Positions 22,845 through 35,389 of a stretch of 64,000 nucleotides of DNA are shown here, piece after piece. A program made the position numbers and the translations under genes. Below the pieces are notes generated by a model. The model had not been told where the DNA came from. It saw only the letters and a program-made list of their open reading frames with translations, and made no database searches. The stretch is from Sambucus nigra. Lineage: Eukaryota > Streptophyta > Magnoliopsida > Dipsacales > Adoxaceae. Position 1 is the stretch's first letter. Each line of letters starts with the position of its first letter. The DNA is taken from the NCBI GenBank assembly GCA_949130495.1, contig OX422219.1, forward strand, positions 263,361,111 to 263,425,110. The letters are read 5' to 3'.

Positions 22845-25800
22845 TTATATCCTCCACAATGCCAGCATGATTGTTGTTGGTGTGATTGAAGATTCTATTA
22901 TTCCTTTCAATACAGATGTAATAGATGGGAGTCGTAAAAGAGGATCTTCTCTTCTGGTCAGTTGGTTGTATGCTCCTATTTTTTTCCATGTACAGTTCTT
23001 TCTTCTACATATGCTTAATTTACCTAAAAAAATGATCTTCTAACTTTATTAATGAGAGACTTCCCTTTAAAGTTAATGGTAGCTTCCTTAATCACTTCCT
23101 CCCAATTGATAGCATTCGATTAATATGAGTTCTTATAATTTATATCCTCCAAAATTTCTTTAGAGAAACTGCAGTTAAAGAATAGATGGTATTGGTTCAT
23201 AATAGCAATGTCACATAGCACACAGAGGTTGTTTTGAGATATCCCCCAACTGTGTGTCTTGTCCTTTGTGTTGATGGCATATCTACAGATTAGCTAGAGA
23301 ATGAAGGAAAACTTAGGAATATTATTATTATTCCATACAATGGTGGCCCAGTCAGTAAGAGAATGGTGGTGTCTAATGGATTTCCAGGCAGAGTTTGTAA
23401 TGAATTTTCCATTTTCCATAGGTCGTCAAGTGTGGCTATCTTCATAGTTAATGTTGATGGGTAGGAGTGAGACATATTTGATCTCATTAGCGCCCAACTC
23501 ACACTAATAGGCCAAGCCTAGTTTCTACCAATAATGAAGTCAACCATTTTGGCCTTATAGTTGCATTATAGATAGTTTTTTCTCCATAGAGATGTCAAAG
23601 AGTAACATCTGGGTGCCATTTGTCCTCTCAGATGAAGGTGTTCTATTCATCCCCTATATTGTTCTTGACGAGAGGTCTTATTTTGGTTCTCATCTTCATG
23701 AGTTCGGACCAAGTCCAAGAGGCATCAGTATTAGGTTGAATGTGCCAGACACTTCTTCCTTTTAACTTGTATATATGGCACCATTTCACCGAGATTTTTT
23801 TTTTGCTTCAAAGGTTCCATAAGTGCTTAAGCATGTGGCTTTTTTATATTCATGGGTGTTCTTGATAACAATGCCCCCCCTCTTTCTTTGACGAACAAAC
23901 ATCACTCTATTTAACCTTTGCACATGTCTGACCAAAGGAATCTTCTGAGTTTGGTGTCAATCTCATTTGTGGTTCTTTTAAGTAAGATGAAAATGCTAGA
24001 CCAACATATTTTCATGCTAAATAAGACAGAGATCATAATGTTTAGTCTACTTGAATAGCTTAGGAATATAATGGTCCAACTCTTGATTCTGATACTAATC
24101 TTATCCATCGGGGGAGGGAGTCTTCATGTTTTAATTTGGTGGATATAAGTGGGACTCCAAGGTATTCAATTGGGAATTGGCCAATTTAGAATCCCAGAAG
24201 ATTTGAGATGCATGTTTTATCACTCTTGGGGGTGCTAGCCGATATGGAGGAGATATTTATTAGGTTGGGCTATAGGCCAAACCTGGCACTAAATTCCTGG
24301 AGAGCAGTGTCGATAATGGAGATTGAATTAATGTCTTCACCTACTAGGATAAAGAGATTATCTGAAAAACAAAGATGGTTAATTGTATTTCTTTACATTT
24401 AGGGTGGAAGGTGAAATGAGTAAAGTTAATATAAAAATCAAGAAGACCGACAAAAGATTCTATTAATAAAAAGATAAGAAAGGGAGATATGGGGACTCCT
24501 TGTCTCAAGCCTCTATTAGTCGAAAACAAACCGTGTGTGGAACCATTAATAGAGATAGAAAAATTGGCAATTATTACACACTCCTTGATCCATGCAATAA
24601 TTGTTGTTCGAAATCCCATGTGTTTGAGCACATTGAATAGGAAAGTCAAACTAACTGAGTCATAAGCCTAAAAAATATCTATTTTAAAGCACATCTAGGG
24701 GGCTTTGATTCTTGTGGTAGTTTTTCATATGTTCTTGCAATAGTAAGATGTTATCACCAATGGATCTACCTTGAACAAAGGTAGACTTCGTTTCATTTAC
24801 TAGTTGGGGTATGAGGGATTTAATCCTATTTACAATCATTTTGGACATGCATTTGCAAGTTACTAAAAATTTGAGGCGTGACCGAGGCGTGGAGGCCAAG
24901 CCTTAAGCCTTAGAAGCCTAGGCGAGCCTTAGGCGTAAAAAGGTGTAAAACGTTTTTTAATATATTTTAATATTTTTAACCATAACAAGGCTTTTAAAAA
25001 TACTAAAATTGTGCATACCTTAAAATTATGTCTTAATATATGAAAATTAAAATACTATTTGATTTTAATGGACGAGATATTGGTCCGGTTTGTAAAAAAG
25101 TCTCGATATCATTTCACTAAAGTCATTTTTGTTTTTTAAAAAAAGTGCGCCTTAAGGCTTTTACCAAGAATAAGGCATAAAAGGCTTAAGGCGGGGCATT
25201 TCTCCTAAGCCTCTAGCCTAGGCGCGTATTTTAGAACATTGTGCATTTGTTGACAGTATTATAGCATGCAATAAGTCTAATGTCTCACATGGTTAAGCGT
25301 GAGTTAGTTTTGAGAATGAGCACAAGGTTGGTGCAGTTTCACTACTTTAGAAGATTACTTTTTTAGAAGAAAGATGTCATAATAACAATTACCTCATTTC
25401 CAATTAATATCCAAATTTTGGGTAAAGAATTTAGTATTAAATCCATCGTAACCTAGAGCCTTGTCTCTACCAAGATTAAAAAGGATTATTTAATTTCCTC
25501 ATGGGATATGGGAGATATAATGTGGGTTGCTTGTTTAGTACAAAGCTTCTTAATCATGGCATAATTGAAAATGTGGTGCCGGTTCATGGGGGTGGTATCC
25601 AAGTAGGTTGGAGAAGTATTGGACTACCTCAGCAGCAACTTGGGAGTAGCCCTCCACTTTTCACCATGTTGGTTTTGGACGCGGGGCATTTTTTTCTGTT
25701 TGTGTTTCCTTTGACTCTAGTATGGAAGAAATTTGTTTCTAGGTCACCCTCTTATAGCCATCGAGTTTAAAAAAATTATTTGAAGTAGGCTTCTTCAACC

Positions 25801-26800
25801 ATTCTACATACATCGTACTTAGTTCTAGCAATGTTTTCCTCAGCCTGAAGATAGGTGTAGCCTCCATTTTTATCCAGTTGTCTTTGAATATCAATGAGGT
25901 TAGTCTTGGCTAGAGATGTTCTTTGGATGGTGTTGTTGTATAATTTCTAGTTGAAACCCTTGAGTGCATTTTTTACCATACTTAATTTTACGAAAATTTG
26001 AAACATAAGGTTGCCAATGACATTTACATTCCAGATACCAACAAGAATGGTTCTGAAATATCTATGCACAATCAAAAAATTTAAAATTTTGAAGGGTTTG
26101 GCAAAATTTGGGGGTTGGGGGATGATGGTGAGGATGATGAGGCAGTTATCAGATATGCCTTGACAGATAACCTTAGCTTGATATTCTGTTAAGTTGGTTA
26201 GGACCCTACAATTTTTGTTTGAATGATTTCTTCCCCTTCATGTTTCCTAGTCGAAGTTAACCAGAGGCCTCTAATGATCAAGTCATCTGCTTAAAAGTTA
26301 TAGAGGGAGTTACTGAAATCATGAACAACATTAACATCAATGTCGAAATTACTATTTTTTTTATTATGGTTTCTGACCACATTGAAGTTCCCCATTAAGA
26401 TCCAATTATGGTCATATAAGTCTTGGTATATATCTTAAAGGTATGTCCAGATAGGTCTTCTCTTAATTGTGAGGTTTAAGTTTTAAACAAAGGAAGCATA
26501 CAAGTTTTTACTTCAGGCAATAGGGATGATTAGACAGGAGATGGCTTGGTTATTAGATGAATGGTGTCAATTTAGAAGTATTTGGGGTTCCAACCTACAA
26601 TGATTCTTGTAAGTCCTCCATTATGAGACAATTATGAATATTTTCCTACCCCGAGGTAGATTATTTCTTCTTACTATGGTTTTGACTAGGCATATAAGGG
26701 AGAGGTTAAGGTCTCTAATGAGATTTTGAACTTCTTGTTGTTTTAGTGGAGAGTTTAGGCCCCTTACTTTCCAAGTATCTAGATTAATCATTGAGATTTA
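22845..26800 (-). pseudogene. LINE ORF2: endonuclease, reverse transcriptase, zf-RVT
   Basis: Translation from about 26800 downward begins MINLDTWKVRGLNSPLKQQE, the usual start of the plant LINE endonuclease. WILMGNFNVVRNHNKK near 26380-26330 is the Gly-Asp-Phe-Asn-type active-site segment (Asp is Asn here). RT pieces include NLGRDKALGYDGF (about 25440), CMSKMIVNRIKSLIPQLVNE (24684-24899), WIKECVIIANFSISINGS and RGLRQGVPISPF (24344-24649). The box that should read Phe-Ala-Asp-Asp reads Phe-Ser-Asp-Asn in a shifted frame near 24365. The zf-RVT part lies at about 23120-23320 (HSWGISQNNLCVLCDIAI, YHLFFNC). Stops and shifts are many. Confidence 0.8.
24848..25249. mobile_element. Small hAT-type non-autonomous element with 8-bp target duplication
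   Basis: The element spans 24856-25241 (386 bp) and is flanked by tgcatttg at 24848-24855 and 25242-25249. Its ends are caagttactaaaa and the complement of caatgttctaaaa, matching at 10 of 13 positions. Subterminal regions repeat gcctaggcg and gccttaagcc words in both orientations. It breaks the LINE RT between the finger and palm regions. It has no coding capacity. The 8-bp duplication and CA...TG ends fit the hAT superfamily. Confidence 0.75.
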
Positions 26801-27129
26801 GAGCGATGGGGGGCACCTGGAGTGGTATTTTATTGAGTATGGAGCATCTAGAAAAGTTTCTTGTTTTTTTTTATTGATAAATTTGCATCAGTTTTACCTC
26901 CCATTCCATCAATAATTTTTATTTTTAAAGCAATGCGAGTAGGTTATGGGGTTACCTTATGCTCAAGTTCATTCTCCATGCCTTGGAGAGCAGTTAAACT
27001 ATTGAGGTTAGATATGGATGGGATCTCTTCCCCTTTAACGTTGTTATGTCTTGATATGATTTCCTCATTAGTGGTAACGATGGCTATTTGAATTGGTTTT
27101 AGGTTGGTTGTTTGGGTTACTTCTTTGAC

Positions 27130-28808
27130 TATTATACTAACTTGAGTCCATTATCAAGCTGTAGATTGGAGTTTGAGGGTTCATCTTGTGTTAGTTGCTT
27201 CTTGGGTACCCAAACTCTAGTGACTTTCAGACATTTTAAGATTTATTGCTCAAAGACAAGACATTTTGAGCAATAATAAGGAATTCGTTGATATTCATCA
27301 TTAATTTCAGTAGTATACCCATCCTCATGCACCAAGTCAATGGTCTTGGGGTAGGTTTCACTTATTTTAAATTCAATGCATATTCTTGCATAACCAAGTT
27401 TATTCATATTTTCAATGGTTGCATTAGCATAAAGGGATCTTCTTAATGCACTGGAATTTAATTAAGTCCTTCTTCAGTCCAGTATTGGATTGGGACATTA
27501 TGCAATCTGAACCAAATAGACACTATTTTGGTGAGGTTTTTGTTGGATTTTATGTTAGGATGTCATCTATTCAAAATGATGGGATTTCCAGCAAAGTCAC
27601 AAGGCCCATTGTCAATGGTCATATCTTTGTCATCTGCATGCTCAAATTTGAATAGAAAGAAACCATTTTCATGGGGAATGACTTGAAGGAGGCCATGTTA
27701 ATCGCATAGTTTTTTGTCTAAGTTATTGACAAGGTATTACGGAGGTCTTCTACCTAGGAATAAACATATAACATCGTTCATCCATGTGGCATTATGAGCA
27801 GCTGCAACTGTAGCAAAAGGTTTTACTCGAAGCTTTCCATTCACAATAGTTGGTTTGTGATATGTGAGCTTTAGGGTGTTCTTTTAGGTGCTACCATTGA
27901 ACTACAGGACTTGTTTATACCTTTTTATTGCTTAGTAGCATGGGTTATAGGGTCCTCATGTTGTCTAGAAGTTGTGGGTTGGGTTTTATTAGCCTGTGTT
28001 GTCCTAATTGGCTTGTGTGGGCAGACAACTTCCATGTTTATTCTAATATTCTTTATAATGTTCCTTGGGGTTAAAACCCCATCACTAATTGATTATTTAT
28101 TATGTACATCACTAAGTCTATAGTGGTGGGTTGCACATCATTGCCCAGGTGGTCTAGATTCTTTCCTCTGTGTGTGGTCTGCAGCTCTCACTGCTATCAC
28201 CATCGCTACTGAAACATCCTCACTACTTTTTGTGGCTTGTTTAGGACTAAGACCATGTATTTCTTAATGAGTGAATCCTTTGCTTAGGATAAAATTGAGA
28301 CAAACATTTTTCTTCTCATTTAATTGTTCCATCCTCTTCACATCAGTGTAACCTTAGATGACTTTACTTTATGGCCCTATAAGTTGTCGAATAGCGATTT
28401 CCCCATCATACAATTGATCCTTTTCATATTAAGCTCCTATGACATTGAGTCCTACTGCCTTAAAGATCTGACCTTCTTCCTCATCTTCATTAGAGGCATT
28501 TAACTTTAAAAAGATAGTAATGGGGACCATATCATATGGTACTAACCATATCATATGGTACTAAGTCATCATTATTGCATATCTAAAAAAAATTCTGGAA
28601 CAATATCTGCTTCAATTAGAGCTGTAGCAACAGATATCATTGAAGTGGTATCCATAGACATGTTGAGGTTTATGAGTGGGGTAGTGATTGCATTTCCTCT
28701 CACATCCGTTGGAATAATGGACACTTCATATGGTATAGGTATAATAGTAGTTGGTGTTGGGGAAGTAGTATTGCCCCTCACCATAATAGGTAGTTTAGTT
28801 ATGGCCAT
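27130..28808 (-). pseudogene. LINE ORF1 with DUF4283-type domain
   Basis: The minus-strand start at 28808 (MAITKLPIMVRGN) opens a 78-residue N-terminus. Downstream, at about 27800-27340, pieces read FKFEHADDKDMTIDNGPCDF, AGNPIILN, IVSIWFRLHNVPIQYWTEEG. That is the DUF4283 signature found in plant LINE ORF1 proteins, which bind element RNA. A tail with CLKVTRVWVPKK follows near 27200. Several stops and shifts break it. A 19-bp tandem duplication lies at 28526-28563. Confidence 0.7.
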
Positions 28809-28897
28809 GAGGTGTCAGTAAGTGGTAGGGGTGGTGGGCTAGGGAGAGGGGAGGTGTTTTGGGGTGGTAAAGTAATTGGTAAGGAAAAACATTAAAA

Positions 28898-29581
28898 TCC
28901 TATCAAGGGGGTATTGCAATCCTACATATCGATCCCTAGATGAATATTCCTCCAAATTAACATCTCAGGACTACGCACATAACAGTCACCCAATGTGCAC
29001 GGATCATTTCATTCAACATAAAATTGAATTATAGGCATAGCAATCAAAGAAACAATCATATAAGCACATTGGGTGACCCATATCATATGGTACTAAGTCA
29101 TAATTCTCGAGATTAAGAATATATGAACCCTTTGCAAATGGAGTGAGTTTTCTTGAATCTACGACAACCCTTAGACTTAAATCTCACAGGTGGTCCCATT
29201 CAATAGATTCCTGGGATGTGCCGATAACAATCATCTGTCGAACTATCGAATAAGTTGTCAAACAATTAAATAGGTTCTCATAGTATGTGATAAACTACTA
29301 GGATTCCATTACAACCATTCCGATAAGATGCCAACTCCTTGTTTAGGTTTTGAATGTTTCAATAGTGCTATAACTAAAATTTTGATCTCCTTGCGATCTA
29401 CCCAAAGCCTACTCATCGGAATTCATAATGAGATATATTGATCAATATTAATATGAAACAATATATTTAAACAAATACAAAGAATTCTCATAAACTTTAT
29501 TATCATTAAAAAATAAATTAGACAATCCATTATTAATCAAAATATAATGTTTTACATGGTTTCAATAATAAAACTCCAACA
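28898..29581 (-). repeat. Copia 3' LTR, proximal part
   Basis: The minus strand begins TGTTGGAGTTTTATTATTG right after the purine tract, as in many plant copia LTRs. It continues to the LINE junction at 28898. Confidence 0.75.
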
Positions 29582-29599
29582 ATATCTCACTTAGTCTTA

Positions 29600-29773
29600 A
29601 GGACATGTGGCCATGAACTTGACTCCCATTCCTTCTACATAACTGTCTAAAGTCCTAGTTGGTAAGCCCTTTGTAAAAGGATCTGTCAGGTTGTCCTGAT
29701 ATGCAATCTTGGCAGGATTACGTCCCCCCTCCCCATAATCTCCCGAATCAGGTGATACTTGTGCTAAATGTGC
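29600..29773 (-). pseudogene. Ty1/copia RNase H C-terminal fragment
   Basis: The minus strand reads HKYHLIREIMGRGDVILPR and then, after a one-base shift, AYQDNLTDPFTKGLP and GMGVKFMATCP before a stop. The words RYHLIRE...RGDV and DNLADPFTK are diagnostic for the end of copia polyproteins. The remainder of pol is absent because the TkA LTR begins at 29774. Confidence 0.85.
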
Positions 29774-30725
29774 TATGACACCCCGCTCAATTGAAGATCG
29801 GGTGATTAGTCCTTTATTAAATTAAAACAGAATGTTTTGTTGGTTCATTTTTAGCATCACTATTGAAAACTCTAATTCAATTAATCACCTAATATTTAAT
29901 CGAACTAGTGTTAAAACATTTAAACATAACACACCCATTCTGTTTAGTTTATTAATTAACCCACTTCATTAACTAAATGAACTACACAAATAATTGAATT
30001 ACCATCCACTGAACTAAATAACCGAATAATAAATACTGGGATGAACGCCCCTATTAAAAATGTCTATAATCACCAACACAAAATACTAAGTTCAACTGAA
30101 TTGAAATACTGATGAGAAATACTAAAATCTCTCGAAATAAACATAGTTTGGGAATGGCGACACATGCCGTCAATAGAAAGTCTGAATGAACTAAAATAAA
30201 TGATAGATGCATCTAATCTCAAAGACCTACAGCTTCCACAATCACTGCAGCTCGTCAAATAATCCAAGAGTCTAGATATGGTGTCCCTGAGGCTGGGCAC
30301 CTGTTATAATATATATAAATATATATATATAGACATGATAGAAGATGTGCCAGAAACGGGTCAGAACCCGAGTAAAAATAGTTTTAATACTACAAGTGCA
30401 TAAATGCAATTTAGCACATATTATATACCTATTAGAAATTCGTGCTCTCACTTGAGATTCTCACCTCTCAACTAAAGTGCATGCCTAACGCATTTCTAAC
30501 TCGTACTAGCTATGCTACCCAGCCTAACTTGTTCGAAGTCACACTATCACTACTTACGTTCACTCGTAGTACAGTCGTATCGCCATACAATACGTGATTA
30601 ACATAGTTTATCCCAAATGCCTGAATTACATTTTACCCATTCATGCAGTTAATCTTTTACTCACTAAGATTAATTTACTTATCATTATTACCATATATAA
30701 TAATTCACACAGTAGAATTGTTCTT

Positions 30726-30772
<47 letters not shown>

Positions 30773-32653
30773 CACACACACACAAATCCTGCACGCCTAG
30801 GTTAAAACCTATTTGCACAACTATCGTATCCCGATACATCTCGCACTGAATAGGGATAAAGGTTCGGATAATCTCCCACGAAGCATCAAAATACAATAAC
30901 ACATATTGGAGTTGAACATAGTCCCTATCCCAATGGGTCACGCATATACCTACGTTCCCATTAAACCGTCGAACTATCATATCTCGGATAGAACGTGTCC
31001 AATGTTCTATGTTCTATGGTATGAGTCTAGAATCCCCCCGAAGGCTCATCAGAATAAAACCGCCCAAGTGCACAACCTCCACCCGATAGCAAGCTGCGTA
31101 GGTATGTCATTCAAGTAATAAATCAATCCATAGGTATACACAGAACCTATTATAGTCCTAGGTATTCATACAACCTACCGTGAACCTTAGGTATACACCC
31201 AACCCAATTCTTTTCATTAAACACGTAGTCTAATCCTCTATACTACTCACCAAATATTAACCCATTATGTTTCTTCTCTCTCTCAGAATTAAACTAGTAA
31301 AAATCCTACTCGCCCAAGGAAAATTTCAACAATCTGAAATCTCGTTAGACGTTCCAAAAAGTCGTTTGAACGAAACTTCAAACGAAAAGGACTCTAAATT
31401 CTCATTCTAACTAGGTCGTTCGAACGAGGTCGTTTGAACCTAAATCAAATGAACTAATATATGTATTATCGGTAGTAATCTCGTCGAAAATCTCATTCGA
31501 ACGACTTCCCAGTTACCCAGGTCGTTCGAATGAGATTCTGCAAGTTCGTTTAACACTTCTAGTTTCTGCGTTTTACTTCTATTTTTATTCACCCAAATCA
31601 TATGTAATTCCTCTCAACGTAAAACCAAACATCCTAATTCTTTTCTACACCTAATAGGATGTCTCTCAACATAGTTTTAATCAACAAACCGCGATTAATC
31701 TCATGTATAGATGCATTAATTCAAGAAATCTTTAAAAGCCCTAGATTTATACAATCACCATTAATGTCCAAACTAAACCCATATTTAATTCATAATTAAT
31801 CATGCATAAATATCATAATTTACATCTCTAACTAGGGTTCCTCAAACTACGTGAAAATCCTACCATAATCTATCATTTGAAATCACATTAATCATCAAAT
31901 TCATTCAACATGGATGATTCATCAAGCCTAATCTAACATGGGTAATATATGAACAAAATTTTAGCAAGTTAAACACTTGCCTTGGAATGGGAATTCTGAT
32001 TCTTGGGTTGAAAGTGATATGGATGTGATCCTCTCTTCGCGATCTACTCTTTGGTGGATTTGTGATGTGAGAGTTTGAGCTTCACTCCAAGAACACATTA
32101 TTCTTCCTTGGTTCTCCCTCTCTTACTCTCTCTTAGGTTTAGAACTGACAACCTACCTCTAACCCATGTACCTTTCGATTTAATTTCCCAATTTTTGTCC
32201 ATTTAATTTACTCAAAATCCTAAAAAATCAAAATACCCCCCCCCCCCCCCACCGGGGTGTCAATTTGGCCTAAATTGCCCCGGAATCCAAATAAAACACC
32301 TGGTAGGGTTTTCTGACTATCTCAACCCTTCCAGACTCATTGAAGCAATCGAAATACCCATCCAAGTTACTTAAAAATAAATCATCTTTTTAACCCATTA
32401 AAGTAGTCCCGACACGGCTCACACGTGCGCCCCGACTTAATTTACCAAACCGTCGTATTTCTCACTCACGACAAATGTATAATATCATAATCCCATATTA
32501 CTTAATCACATAGTAATATTCGACAAGTATTAATCCTTGGCACGCTAGTTAATATTTATTTTAAACTCGATTAATTAATAATTAATTTATCATATTTAAT
32601 TTAATTAATCCCACAATAATAATTAATCTCATAATTATTAAAATCAACAAAAG
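29774..32653 (-). repeat. 3' LTR of TkA
   Basis: The plus strand begins tatgacaccccg, equivalent to tgtgacaccccg in TkC, and runs about 2.9 kb to the purine tract (cttccccctaata at 32656). The last bases of the family terminus (gggtattaca) are missing. It contains a TG/CA microsatellite (30729-30784), a C14 run (about 32237) and clusters of ttcgaacga-like words at 31340-31560. Open frames here are translations of repeats, apart from the shared small frame described separately. Confidence 0.75.
30070..30300 (-). other. Small LTR-encoded frame shared by family members
   Basis: A 76-residue frame on the element's sense strand begins MPSLRDTISRLL. Related frames start at equivalent sites in TkC's LTRs (39602 and 47386, MPSLKDTMHRIL) and in the LTR fragment at 58113 (MPNHRDTRSRLL). 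The first 35 residues are alike and include an SCSDC-type Cys pair in two copies. Shared ancestry of the LTR DNA explains similarity without function, so this is only a candidate leader ORF. Confidence 0.3.
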
Positions 32654-32689
32654 TACTTCCCCCTAATAACGAAATTTTGTCCCAAAATT

Positions 32690-34020
32690 CGGAAAATAAG
32701 GCATACCTGGCACGAATAGGTCCGGATACTTCTCATGCATATCTGCCTCTCTCTCCCAAGTAGACTCCTCTACCTTATGATGTTCCCATTGGTCCCGCAC
32801 AAGTGGAACTAGTTTAGACCTCAGTCTCTCTCACTATGGTCTAGAATAGCCACTGGTCTCTCCTCATAAGAACTATCTAGCTGATGTATATCTCCTCTAT
32901 TGCTACATGAGTGTGAGCCAACTCAACCCGGATATACCATCTCAGCGACGAAATGTTTAGCACATCATGAATACGGTACAAATGTTCCGGCAATCCAAGT
33001 TTGTATGCCACCGTTCCAATCCTCCCAATAATAGGAAATGGTCATACATATCTCAGAGACAATTTCCCTTTCTTCCTGAACCTCATGAATCCTTTCATAG
33101 GAGACACTCTTAGTAGCACCTGGTCCCCCACTGAAAAATCCATAATGAACCTTTTAGCATCGGTGTAACTTTTTTATCTATCCTGGGCTACCAGTATGTG
33201 ACTTCGTATCATCTCAATTCTGGCCGACGTATCCTAATTACCTCCGACTCGAGCAACTTATTATCCTACACCTCCAATAAACAAGTAGGATAACGACAAG
33301 GCCTATCGTATAGCACTTCAAATGGGCCCACGCCAATATTAAACTGCTCCTAACCTCCTCTAACATCAAGGACATACATGCGCAATAAATCCTTCAGCAT
33401 CTGATTAGTGCGCTCCTTCTTCCCATTCGTCTGCAGGTGCTACACCGTACTCAACTGCAACTCGATACCCATAGCCTCCTGAAAACTCTCCCAGAAGCAT
33501 GACGCAAAGATTTTGTCCCTATCGGACACAATATCGAGGGTCACCCCATGTAACATCACTATCTCGAAAATAAACAACTGAGCATACCGTCACGTAGCGT
33601 AGTCCATCCGAACTGGCAAGAAGTGATCTACCTTTGTCAACCGATCGACAATAACCCATATAGAATCTTGACCTCTCTGAGTAGTAAGCAACCCTGTAAT
33701 GAAATCCATGGAAATGGATTCCTATTTCCAAATAGGAATCTCTAGCGACTGAAGCAACCTTGGTGGTCTCTGATGGTCCACCTTTATAAGATGACAAGTG
33801 GCACGCTTGGATATAAACTTTGCAATCTCTCTCTTTATCGCACTCCACTGGTATATCCACCTCATATGTTGGTACATCTTATCCCCTCCATGATGTACTG
33901 TAAATCGGGACCCATGCGACTCTGTCATTACTGCATACCGTAGATCCTCCCCTTTTGGAACAATCAACCTACCGTTGAAGTGTAATCCTCCCTCAAAACT
34001 CACTGAGTAGGACTCTGATC
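32690..34020 (-). pseudogene. TkA integrase and chromodomain
   Basis: Minus-strand pieces: VPKGEDLRYAVMTESHGSRF, HHGGDKMYQHMRW, SKRATCHLIKVDHQRP (zinc-binding part, second Cys-x2-Cys site partly changed, 34003-33722), then core fragments. The C-terminal chromodomain is at about 32820-32690 (HHKVEESTWEREADMHEKYP). The chromodomain is thought to steer integration to marked chromatin. Stops and shifts are frequent. Confidence 0.75.
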
Positions 34021-35389
34021 CTCTAGCTAACAGTTGTCTTATCCTCTCCTAACAAAACGGATATGTTTCCTGGACCTGAACCACCCTCGTCACTATCTGG
34101 GTAATAGACATGAATGATCGGGCCACTGCATCCTGATGTCCCAACTCTTTACATTTTGCCTTCCACACATCGACCACCTAACCTACTTTCCTACGGCTCA
34201 GCGTATTGGTGAATACATTAGCCTTTTTAGAGTGGTACTGTATCTCGAACTGATAATCCTTCACAAACTCAAGCCACCTGCGCTGATGCATATTCATGTC
34301 TTTCTGCGTGAACAAGTACTGCAGTGACTTGTTGTATGTGAATAGGCAAAATTTCTCTCCTAACAAGTAATGCCTCCATATTCGAAGCGCAAACACGAGT
34401 ACTGCCAACTCCAAGTCGTGGGTGGGGTAATTCCTCTCGTGAGGCTTAAGTTTGCAGGAAGCATAAGCTATATCCTGAGCCTCCTGCTATAATACTCCAT
34501 GAAGCCCCTGTAACGACGCATCAGTATACACGAGGTACTCCACACCTACCCTAGGAAGTGCTAGTACCGGTGATGAAGTCATCTTCTCCTTCATCTCATC
34601 AAAACCCAACTGATACACATCATCCCATGTAAACGGCACGCCCTTATGAGTCAAATTCATCATCGGTCCCACAATCTTTGAGAACCCTCGAATGAAGCAT
34701 CTATAATACCCGACTAAACCAAAAAAACTTTGTACCTCCGTCGATGTCGTGGGTTGTCCCCACTCTCTCACCGCTGACACCTTGCTGGTATACACAAATA
34801 TACCCCTCTCAGATACAATGTGTCCCAAAAATTACACCTCTCGCTGCCAGACTTCATATTTCTCCAGTTTGGCATACATCTCATTCTCTCGTAGAGTCTA
34901 TAGAACCATACGTAGGTGATCAGCATGCTCCTCGTTGGTACGAGAATAAATAAGAATTCCATCTATGAAGACAATCACAAATTGATTAAGGGATTCTTTT
35001 AACACCCTATTCATCAAGTCCATAAACACTACCAGTGAGTTGGTTAGCCCAAACGGCATAACCCAAAACTCGTAGGATCCATACCTCATCATAAAAGCGA
35101 TCTTCGACACATCCTGCTCCCTGATATATAACTGATGATAGCCGGATCTCAAGCCAATCTGTGAGAAGTAGGATGCTCCTCTCAGCTGGTCAAATAAGTC
35201 ATTGATGCAAAGTAACGAATATTTATTCCATATCGTGACTTTATTCAGCTCCGGGTAATCAACACAGAGCCGTAAAGATCCATCCCTCTTCTTCACAAAG
35301 AGAACCGGAGCACCCCAAGGTGAGGTACTTCTACGGCTGAAGCCCTGCCCCAATAAATACCCTATCTGGTCCCATAACTCCCTCATCTC
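34021..35389 (-). pseudogene. TkA reverse transcriptase and RNase H
   Basis: RT is open at 35386-34898: [64 protein letters not shown], and FIDGILIYS where Asp-Asp should stand (second Asp is Gly). The connection (34828-34487) contains FFGLVGYYRCFIRGFSKI and YTDASLQG. RNase H continues at 34414-34178 with [16 protein letters not shown] and a changed Asn-for-Asp-His site. Inactive. Confidence 0.8.

Larger units (their letters stand above)
22604..28887 (-). mobile_element. LINE (L1-type non-LTR retrotransposon), decayed
   Basis: On the minus strand the order is 5' leader, ORF1 with a DUF4283-type domain, ORF2 with endonuclease, reverse transcriptase and zf-RVT, then a 3' region. The direct repeat aacattaaaa at 22594-22603 and 28888-28897 flanks it and fits a target duplication inside the copia LTR. 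A clear poly(A) tail is not visible at the 22604 end. Total length of about 6.3 kb is normal for plant L1 elements. Confidence 0.75.
21728..29773 (-). mobile_element. Ty1/copia element, 3' end only, split by a LINE
   Basis: On the minus strand: RNase H C-terminus (29773-29600), purine tract, then a 3' LTR of about 1.55 kb starting TGTTGGAG at 29581 and ending near ...GCATATCA at 21728. The LTR is interrupted at 22604-28887 by the LINE. The 5' part of the element is missing because TkA's LTR begins at 29774. Confidence 0.7.

Noticed and set aside
28572..28821. Plus-strand 88-residue ORF with hydrophobic segments
   Set aside because: It is the antisense of the LINE ORF1 N-terminus, which is supported by downstream DUF4283 sequence on the minus strand.
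30594..30980. Three overlapping ORFs with Cys-Val or Thr-His runs
   Set aside because: They are translations of the TG/CA microsatellite in an LTR.
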